From Spirogloea muscicola (taxonomy: Eukaryota; Streptophyta; Zygnematophyceae; Spirogloeales; Spirogloeaceae), in the NCBI GenBank assembly GCA_009602725.1, contig WELB01000218.1, forward strand, positions 16,537 through 32,204: DNA of 15,668 bases, given 5' to 3'. Positions 10,880 through 15,668 of the stretch are shown piece after piece. Under the pieces are notes generated by a model that was not told the DNA's origin, ran no database searches, and was given only the letters and a program-made list of their open reading frames with translations. Numbering within the stretch: the stretch's first letter is position 1; each line of letters starts with the position of its first letter. The position numbers and the translations under genes are program-made.

Positions 10880-10999
10880 GAAAGCGCGGCCAGATTGACT
10901 GGTGGCTGGGAAAGGCAAGCCCAAAGGAATGGACAAGGTCGGAAGGAGCCGGAGTGCGAAGGACTAGGACTAAGACACCAGCCAGGGATTAAGCTCTAA
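10880..10999 (-). mobile_element. 120-bp tail-only retrotransposon insertion (ins1)
   Basis: This segment is a nearly complete - strand 3' UTR. It starts at its 3' end (GAAAGCGCGGCC), includes the hairpin and GGAATGGACAAGGTCGGAAG, and ends about where the stop codon would be. It interrupts copy AC between the RLE core and the downstream K..KY region. It is flanked by ACAAAG at 10874-10879 and 11000-11005. The empty site can be read as CTGCTGGAAACAAAGCAGTC, matching the intact element at 15 or more positions. Confidence 0.8.
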
Positions 11000-11005
11000 A
11001 CAAAG

Positions 11006-11065
11006 AGAGAAACGCGGCCAGATTGACTGGTGGCTGGGAAAGGCCAGCCCAAGGAATGGACAAGG
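11006..11065 (-). mobile_element. 60-bp tail-only retrotransposon insertion (ins2)
   Basis: This is a second, shorter - strand tail containing only the 3' terminus (AGAGAAACGCGGCC), the hairpin and GGAATGGACAAGG. It lies directly beside ins1 at the same site and is flanked by ACAAAG at 11000-11005 and 11066-11071. With ins1 it gives three copies of the 6-bp target around two insertions. Confidence 0.78.
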
Positions 11066-11287
11066 ACAAAGCAGTCAGTCGTGACAACGTCGGCGATGGG
11101 CCGAGGCCCCCCGCCGAGCACGCTGGCGACGAGATCGGCGCGCCGGGTGTAGATGCGGCCATCCGCCCCAGCGGTCGGAGGCATGATGCTGGTATTCTCG
11201 AGCGCCACCGTGTAACCGGCCTCGACAAAGATGCCAAACATTGCATTCCGTAGCAGGTCGTGTGTTCCTGTCCGCTCCCCGCCCTGT

Positions 11288-11361
11288 GCATGTGAGAAAG
11301 TGCTCGCCCATTGAGAATAGGGGCTGGAAAATGCCAGCCCAAAAAAGAATCAGCATGTGAG
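11288..11361 (-). mobile_element. 56-bp hairpin-tail insertion with 9-bp target duplication
   Basis: GCATGTGAG occurs at 11288-11296 and 11353-11361. The intact element has one related site here (CCCACATGC on the coding strand). The 56 bp between (11297-11352) contain the stem GGGCTGG (11321-11327)/CCAGCCC (11334-11340) and, on the - strand, a CTATTCTCAATGGGCGAGCA tail like copy F. It is an extremely short 5'-truncated insertion of the second tail subfamily, or a SINE-like unit sharing that tail. Confidence 0.8.
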
Positions 11362-11408
11362 CTGCCAACGATGCCGCGTCTGAACTGTGCTCTCCGCACT
11401 CACACTCT

Positions 11409-11415
11409 GTAGTGT
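11409..11415. repeat. Candidate target-site duplication of copy AC, right
   Basis: GTAGTGT, the partner of 10330-10336, at the truncated 5' end of copy AC. Confidence 0.45.
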
Positions 11416-11472
11416 AGTCCTTTTTTCAGAAATGACAAGCACACAAGAAAGAACAAAGCAGCTACTAACCAC

Positions 11473-11775
11473 TCAGTAACCCCTGCTAAGCAGGCGCAGG
11501 TCGGAGAGGCTATGCTCCTGGAAGTATGTCCCCTGGCCAGAGCCAGAGGCAGCAGCAAGGGCTCGGCCAGCACGCAGGTGCAGCGCACGGGCCATGGACC
11601 TCTGCAGCGAGACGGCCAGGCGCATGCGATACACCTGGGCCAACGACCCGGCGGCGGGGAAGTCCACCGGCTCCCCATGGAAGCGGCGGGCAACGGCGTG
11701 ACGAGCAAGTTGGTGGAGCAGTTCGAGCCACCGAGCACCCAACGCCCCATGGGTGTCGATTTCTGCTGCTTCGCC
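11473..11775 (-). pseudogene. 5'-truncated RLE retrotransposon copy (copy D), diverged subfamily
   Basis: On the - strand the C terminus of the element is readable from DTHGALGARWLELLHQLARH (about 11764 downwards) to LSDLRLLSRGY and TGA at 11473-11475. It aligns with VDVHGAFGTKWLDLLHRLAR and SDLHLLTRGY of the intact copy but has substitutions and small length changes (SGSGQGTYFQEH for SGFRQGDVFPPS). The 3' UTR beyond the stop (11408-11472) does not match the family tail, so the 3' end is lost or replaced. Confidence 0.78.
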
Positions 11776-12036
11776 TTAGGGCTTCGCCTGGCTTCCCCCC
11801 CCCTCTTCTTGTACTCTGTTCCAGCCCATATTCTCAATGGGCGAGCCCTTCTTCTTCTTTTTTCGGCACCATCTTTCTTTGGCAATGGACGTTGTCCATT
11901 CGTTTTGGGCTGGCTTTTCGGGCGAGCATTTTCTTCTGTTTTTGGCCCCTTTGACATTTGTCAATTCTTTTCGGGCTGGCTTTCACAGCCCTTGCCCCCA
12001 TTGGGAGTGCCACTCTTCTTCTATGGGCGAGCACTT
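11776..12036 (+). repeat. Array of + strand retrotransposon tail fragments
   Basis: The orientation flips here. Pieces of the second tail subfamily occur near 11819-11850 (CCAGCCCATATTCTCAATGG then GCGAGC), 11893-11930 (TTGTCCATTCGTTTTGGGCT then GGC...GGGCGAGCA) and 11957-12036 (TTGTCAATTC...GGGCTGGC...CAGCCC...GGGCGAGCA). AATGGAC (11884-11890) and GTCCATT (11894-11900) form a perfect palindrome at the switch. No coding content is credible. Confidence 0.55.
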
Positions 12037-15000
12037 ACGGGCGGCCTCCGGCTTCCGTCAGGGCGACGTCTTTCCCCCTTCTCGTACTCTGTTCATTCTT
12101 TTTCGGCCCGCGCCACGCCAGTCTCGCCAGCTCGCCTCAGGAGCAGGCCAGGGAGGAGCACCAATCGCCTCCCGCTCAGCCGCCGTCCCCACCGCCGTCG
12201 CCGCCGCCGCCGCCGCCGTCGACGCCGCCCGATGTGGCCGCCGGAGCGTGCAACCCAACCGCCCCGGTCCTGGCAGCCTCACCCCAGGAGCAGGCCAGGG
12301 TGGAGCAAACATCGCCTCCAGCTCTGCCGCCGTCCCCACCGCCGTCGCCGCCGCCGCCGTCGCCCTCGGCGCCGCCCTCCATTCCGCCCAGCTCGCCTCC
12401 GCCGCAGCTCTGCCGCCACTGCCGGAGCCTCTGCACCCCCCGCAACCTGGCCCAACACGAGCTCGCCTGCGGCCGTCGCAACAATCGTGCGGAGCAGGCG
12501 CGTCGCGCAGCACCAGCGGGCGGCCGCGGCCGCAACCGAGGCAGCCACGGCCGGCGCGTCCCACCGGCGGCGGTCCCACCAGGTCCCCACCACTGGCAAT
12601 GGGCGGCGGACCTTGACCTGGCTGAGGTCCACCGCCAGGAGGCCCTCCCACTTCTACGCCATGTGCCGCGGTGGGCGCGCCCACACCTACGCCGTGCCCT
12701 CCGACCGGTTCTGCAGCGCATCGTGGTCGACCACAGAGACGCGGCCGCCTGGACGGTCTTCATTCTCTTCCCCCGACTGCTGCTCGGGCGAGCACCCTCC
12801 CAGGGCCACGGCCAAGGCCGCCAACTGCTCCTGGACCGCATCTACCTCTTTGAGTGCGGGAGCTGGGAGGAGCTCCTGGCGCAGCACGACGCTGCAGTGG
12901 CTGCGGCCACCGCAGGCCGCCGCTCTTCGCAGACAGCGCCTTCGCCCGATCGGGCGGCCAGTGTCCGCCGCGCTCTCCGATACGGCCATGCCGGGGAGCT
13001 CTCGAGAGCCGTCCAAGCGCTCGATGATTCGGTGTTGGCGCCGGCGACTGAGGCCACGCGCGACGCCCTCTCGTCCCTCCACCCCCCGGCGCGCTCTCCC
13101 CTGCCTGCGTGGTTGGCTTCCTATGCCCCGCAGGAGGAGGTGGCCCTCGATGCGGCAGCCTTTCGCAAGGCCCTGCAGAGCAGCCGGCGCGCAGCTGCTG
13201 GCGGCCCCTCGCGCATGGTCATGGAGCATTTGCGGGAGCTCTTCCTTGAGGGGGACGAGGCGGACTTCCGGGCGCTGCACCAGGTGTGCCAACACATGGC
13301 CCGAGGTCACGTCCCAGTCAGCATCCGGGACGTGCTCTGTGCCAGCACACTGATGGCCGTCAGCAAGGTCAATGGCGGCGTCCGCCCAATTGCCATCGGC
13401 GAGGTGCTGTACCGGCTGGTGGGTCGGGCTCTATGGCAACAGCATGCAGGTGCGGCCCAGACACACCTCGCGCCGCATCAATATGGGGCAGGCCTGCGGA
13501 GCGGCGGCGAAGCTGTGGTGCATGGGGTGCGGGCTTCCCTTGACCTGCACCATGAGTGGGTTGTGCTGGCGGTGGACGTTCGCAATGCGTTCAACTGCGT
13601 CGACCGCGCTGCTGTCGCCGAGGAGCTCCGAGAGGCCTTCCCCACGCTGCTGCCGTTCTTCCGGATGGGCTACGGCCAGCCCAGCGATCTCCTATGGCGG
13701 CATGGCACCAACGGGGTGGAGGTCCTCCGGTCTTCCACAGGCACGCGCCAAGGGGACCCCCTAGCGGGGTTCTTCTACGCGCTGGCCCACGACCGCGCCC
13801 TGAAGGCAACGGCAGCTGCCCACCCGGGCGTCCTCCTGCCAACCTATGCCGACGACACGACCTTGGTCGGACCACCAGCTGAGGTCTTGGCTGCCTTCGC
13901 CACCTTGGAGGAGCACCTGAAGGAGCTTGGCCTGGACATCTGCGCTTCGAAGTGTAGCGCTTGGTCCCCCCAAGGACGGACAGCCCTCCCCCGCCTACCC
14001 CCCGGCTGCCAGACGCCAGACGGGGGCATCACACTCCTCGGGGTTCCCTTGGGCTCACCTGCCTTCGTGGAGGAGCAGCTGCGCGGCAAGCTGCAGGAGC
14101 ACCTCAAGCCGGCGGCCCGCCTCCCTGAGCTGCATGACATGCAGCTCGGGCTCGCCATGCTGACGCGCTGCATTGCCCAACGTCCCCTGTACCTGGCGCG
14201 CACACTCCCCCCCTCCCCGGCGACGCAGGCTGTGTACGAGACCTTTGATGCAGGTATCCTGGCCAGCACAGCGGCCCTGGTCCAACACCCGGCCTTCCTG
14301 GAGACGCAGGCCGCAGTGCAACAGGCCTCCCTGCCTGTGAGCCGCGGGGGTCTCGGCTGCCGGCCGTTGGCTCGTGCCTGCCAGGCAGCCTACCTGGGGA
14401 GCTGGTCACAGGTCGCGGCTTCGGTGGCCCAGCGGTTCCTCTGGCATGGGGGTCGCCTCCTGGAGCCCGCAGTGGCGGACGTCGAGACCGGCGCGTGGCC
14501 TTTCCAAGTGGAGCTGCGCACAGCCCGGGATGCGCTGCTGGCGGGCCACCCCGCCCTGGTGCCGCGGGCCGTCCCCTTTGCGCACCTCTCGCGCACGGCC
14601 GACCTCCGGGCCCAAGCTCGCTACATGGCGGAGGTCGATGCGGCCGCATTCACCAAGGCGCTGGCACTTCTGCCTCCGGCCGACGTCCGGGGCCGCGCGC
14701 GGCTACACTCGGCGTCATCACCTGGTGCGGCAGCTTGGCTGTCTGCGCTCCCTATCTATGACGCGCTGCGCATGCAGGACGACGTCTTCCGTACAGCGGT
14801 CCACCGCCTCCTCGGCCTCCACCCACCCTGCCTCAATGGGGTACACCAATGTGAGTGCGGCGAGCGCAGCCCAGACGCGGCGAATTTGGCTGCCCACATG
14901 CTCAGGTGCGCACGAGGAGGGGAGCGGACCGCCACCCACGACCTGTTGCGCAACGCCATGTACGGCATTCTCGTGGAGGCCGGCTACACCGTGGCGCTGG

Positions 15001-15545
15001 AACACCCCGGCATCATGCCCCTGACTGTCGGAGCGGATGGCCGCCCTCACACCCGCCGGGCCGATCTCGTCGCCAGTGCGCTGGGCGGGGGTCCCCGGCT
15101 CATTGCCGATGTGGTCACTACGGACTGCGTTGTATCCAGCAGCGACAAGCGTTCATCCGAGGAGGCGGGCTATGCAGTCCGCCTGGCGGCGGGTGCCAAG
15201 GAACTCAAGTACGCGGATCACCCCGAAGGCGACGAGTTTGTCCCACTCGCCGTCGACGTGCACGGAGCCTTTGGGACCAAGTGGCTAGACCTTCTTCACC
15301 GCCTTGCTCGTCGTGCGGTGGCCCGTCGCCAGGGGCAGAACGGCGAGCAGCCTGGCTTCCACGTCGCCGGGTCCCTCGCCCAGGTGTTCAGGATGCGCCT
15401 CGCCATTTCCCTCCAGCGGTCTCTTGCGTTTGCCGTCCACCTACGTGCCGGCCGCGCCCTGGCGGCTGCCTCCGGGTTTCGTCAGGGCGACGTCTTCCCG
15501 CCCTCTAGCTACTCGGACCTGCACTTGCTGACTCGAGGTTACTGA
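11958..15545 (+). CDS. Retrotransposon polyprotein: CCHC finger, reverse transcriptase, restriction-like endonuclease
   Basis: The longest frame is 1195 residues, but its first about 50 codons cross debris of other copies, so the true start is unresolved. No other Met occurs until the SRMVMEHL region (about residue 420). Layout by residue: a proline-rich repeat segment (about 55-150); CCHC finger Cys152, Cys155, His167, Cys171; reverse transcriptase with KVNGGVRPIAIG, motif A LAVDVRNAF (Asp540), motif B GTRQGDPL (Gln598) and motif C YADD (630-633), then GITLLGVPLG. At the C terminus are a CCHC knuckle (Cys965, Cys967, His980, Cys984) and an RLE (PD-(D/E)XK-like) domain with RRADLV (Asp1036), IADVVTTD (Asp1051) and KELKY (Lys1081, Lys1084). 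It ends with VPLAVDVHGAFG and SDLHLLTRGY before TGA. This is the R2/CRE/NeSL-like plan: RLE nicks target DNA and RT primes from it. No apurinic endonuclease was seen. All key residues are present and there is no internal stop, so it may be recently active. Confidence 0.9.
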   Translation: MSILFGLAFTALAPIGSATLLLWASTYGRPPASVRATSFPLLVLCSFFFGPRHASLASSPQEQAREEHQSPPAQPPSPPPSPPPPPPSTPPDVAAGACNPTAPVLAASPQEQARVEQTSPPALPPSPPPSPPPPSPSAPPSIPPSSPPPQLCRHCRSLCTPRNLAQHELACGRRNNRAEQARRAAPAGGRGRNRGSHGRRVPPAAVPPGPHHWQWAADLDLAEVHRQEALPLLRHVPRWARPHLRRALRPVLQRIVVDHRDAAAWTVFILFPRLLLGRAPSQGHGQGRQLLLDRIYLFECGSWEELLAQHDAAVAAATAGRRSSQTAPSPDRAASVRRALRYGHAGELSRAVQALDDSVLAPATEATRDALSSLHPPARSPLPAWLASYAPQEEVALDAAAFRKALQSSRRAAAGGPSRMVMEHLRELFLEGDEADFRALHQVCQHMARGHVPVSIRDVLCASTLMAVSKVNGGVRPIAIGEVLYRLVGRALWQQHAGAAQTHLAPHQYGAGLRSGGEAVVHGVRASLDLHHEWVVLAVDVRNAFNCVDRAAVAEELREAFPTLLPFFRMGYGQPSDLLWRHGTNGVEVLRSSTGTRQGDPLAGFFYALAHDRALKATAAAHPGVLLPTYADDTTLVGPPAEVLAAFATLEEHLKELGLDICASKCSAWSPQGRTALPRLPPGCQTPDGGITLLGVPLGSPAFVEEQLRGKLQEHLKPAARLPELHDMQLGLAMLTRCIAQRPLYLARTLPPSPATQAVYETFDAGILASTAALVQHPAFLETQAAVQQASLPVSRGGLGCRPLARACQAAYLGSWSQVAASVAQRFLWHGGRLLEPAVADVETGAWPFQVELRTARDALLAGHPALVPRAVPFAHLSRTADLRAQARYMAEVDAAAFTKALALLPPADVRGRARLHSASSPGAAAWLSALPIYDALRMQDDVFRTAVHRLLGLHPPCLNGVHQCECGERSPDAANLAAHMLRCARGGERTATHDLLRNAMYGILVEAGYTVALEHPGIMPLTVGADGRPHTRRADLVASALGGGPRLIADVVTTDCVVSSSDKRSSEEAGYAVRLAAGAKELKYADHPEGDEFVPLAVDVHGAFGTKWLDLLHRLARRAVARRQGQNGEQPGFHVAGSLAQVFRMRLAISLQRSLAFAVHLRAGRALAAASGFRQGDVFPPSSYSDLHLLTRGY
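12037..12085 (+). pseudogene. Fragment of a retrotransposon ORF end just upstream of the intact copy
   Basis: GGCGGCCTCCGGCTTCCGTC then AGGGCGACGTCTTTCC matches the end of the intact ORF at about 15461-15500 (AAASGFRQGDVFPP) in the same orientation but in a different reading frame from the long ORF that crosses it. It is debris of another copy lying head-to-tail with the intact element. Confidence 0.65.
12131..12375 (+). repeat. In-frame tandem duplication in the proline-rich N-terminal region
   Basis: Two copies offset by exactly 147 bp (49 codons): CAGGAGCAGGCCAGG starts at 12138 and again at 12285. Both copies run on through the shared CCGCCGTCCCCACCGCCGTC into a CCG tract. At protein level SPQEQAREEHQSPP and SPQEQARVEQTSPP are each followed by a proline run. 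Homology covers about 12131-12228 and 12278-12375. Confidence 0.8.
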
Positions 15546-15668
15546 GAGCCTCCTTGTCGTCTTAGCACTTAGTCTTCTGCTTTTTGTGCCATTCGGCTCC
15601 TTTTGACATTGTCCATTCCTTTTGGGCTGGCTCCTCCCAGCCACCAGTCAATTCGGCCGCGCTTTTCT
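15546..15668 (+). other. 3' UTR of the RLE retrotransposon with conserved stem-loop
   Basis: The region from the stop to the window end matches, on the opposite strand, the tail of copy AC (10345-10461) and of ins1. The stem GGCTGG (15625-15630)/CCAGCC (15637-15642) with a six-base loop is kept in every copy. It is preceded by TTGTCCATTCCTTTTG and followed by ACCAGTCAAT and GGCCGCGC. Such 3' stem-loops are the reverse transcriptase recognition site in several LINE families; that role is inferred here. Confidence 0.8.

Larger units (their letters stand above)
10337..11408 (-). pseudogene. 5'-truncated RLE retrotransposon copy (copy AC) with nested insertions
   Basis: The - strand carries the C-terminal part of the element. 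From right to left it has the distal CCHC region (from about 11404), the RLE core (RRADLVAS, then IADVVTTDC near 11075-11115), the K..KY region, VPLAVDVHGAFG and the ORF end with TGA at 10462-10464. The full 3' UTR follows, with the stem-loop GGCTGG (10373-10378)/CCAGCC (10385-10390). The copy is split by insertions at 10880-11065 and 11297-11352; removing them restores collinearity with the intact element. A 7-bp direct repeat GTAGTGT (10330-10336 and 11409-11415) is a candidate target-site duplication. It lacks everything upstream, including the reverse transcriptase. Confidence 0.88.
12086..15668 (+). mobile_element. Near full-length RLE-type non-LTR retrotransposon
   Basis: An element with one long ORF, a 123-bp 3' UTR and no LTRs or terminal inverted repeats. 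Its GC content is visibly higher than that of the BTPC gene. The left edge is uncertain because tail debris of other copies runs into it; I place it just after the ORF-end fragment. The right edge coincides with the end of the window: the last bases GGCCGCGCTTTTCT match the 3' termini of the truncated copies (GGCCGCGCTTTC), so the 3' end is essentially complete but its target duplication is not visible. Confidence 0.8.

Noticed and set aside
11400-11957. 185-codon open frame on the - strand
   Set aside because: It runs through copy D in a different frame from the homologous C terminus and continues into tail debris; no conserved residues.
9120-12036. CRISPR-like or satellite array suggested by the recurring GGCCAGCCC motif
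   Set aside because: Spacing is irregular, the motif always sits in a recognisable retrotransposon tail, and copies have target duplications and ORF ends, so transposition explains it.
11512-13353. 613-codon open frame overlapping the start of the retrotransposon ORF
   Set aside because: It is rich in Arg, Ser and Pro, crosses several unrelated repeat fragments, and has no domain. It is a GC-driven shadow of the true frame, which carries the zinc finger and RT motifs.
14104-14649. Long - strand open frames inside the retrotransposon ORF
   Set aside because: They are antisense shadows in GC-rich sequence; the + frame is conserved across RT and RLE.

Overview
This window looks like nuclear DNA of a green-lineage eukaryote, most likely a streptophyte (charophyte alga or early land plant), though a chlorophyte is not excluded. 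The left half is one gene split by many GT-AG introns. Its conceptual protein is very close to the bacterial-type phosphoenolpyruvate carboxylase (BTPC) of plants and green algae. No bacterial operon structure or RNA gene was seen. The right half is GC-rich retrotransposon sequence.

Positions 1-8108 hold a GC-rich leader and the BTPC gene on the + strand. I can chain 23 exons (137-8108) into a reading frame of 1141 codons including the stop. It carries the PEPC catalytic blocks, a long Ser/Pro/Thr-rich insertion specific to BTPC, and the RNTG carboxy terminus. Two defects stand out: an in-frame TAG at 5710-5712 (codon 769) and an intron whose conserved boundary has GA instead of GT (4602-4603). 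Either this allele is damaged or the sequence has errors.

Positions 8109-9120 show no recognisable gene, only a G-rich homopolymer run. From about 9120 to 11775 lies a graveyard of 5'-truncated copies of a non-LTR retrotransposon family, all on the - strand. Each keeps the end of the ORF and/or a 3' UTR with a GGCTGG/CCAGCC stem-loop. The best copy (10337-11408) carries three small nested insertions of tail sequence. Two of these used the same 6-bp target and one has a 9-bp target duplication.

Around 11780-11900 the orientation flips. More tail debris and an ORF-end fragment then precede a long, apparently intact + strand copy. Its open frame ends at 15545 and its 3' UTR runs to the window end. 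The protein has a proline-rich N-terminal region with a CCHC finger, a reverse transcriptase (motifs A, B and C, with YADD), a second CCHC motif and a restriction-like endonuclease (RLE) domain. This is the R2/CRE/NeSL-type layout, with no apurinic endonuclease seen.

BTPC would act in cytosolic carbon metabolism as a subunit of class-2 PEPC complexes. The retroelements are independent of it and have accumulated in its 3' flank. The shared stem-loop on every copy, even those under 70 bp, suggests it is the element that the reverse transcriptase recognises.
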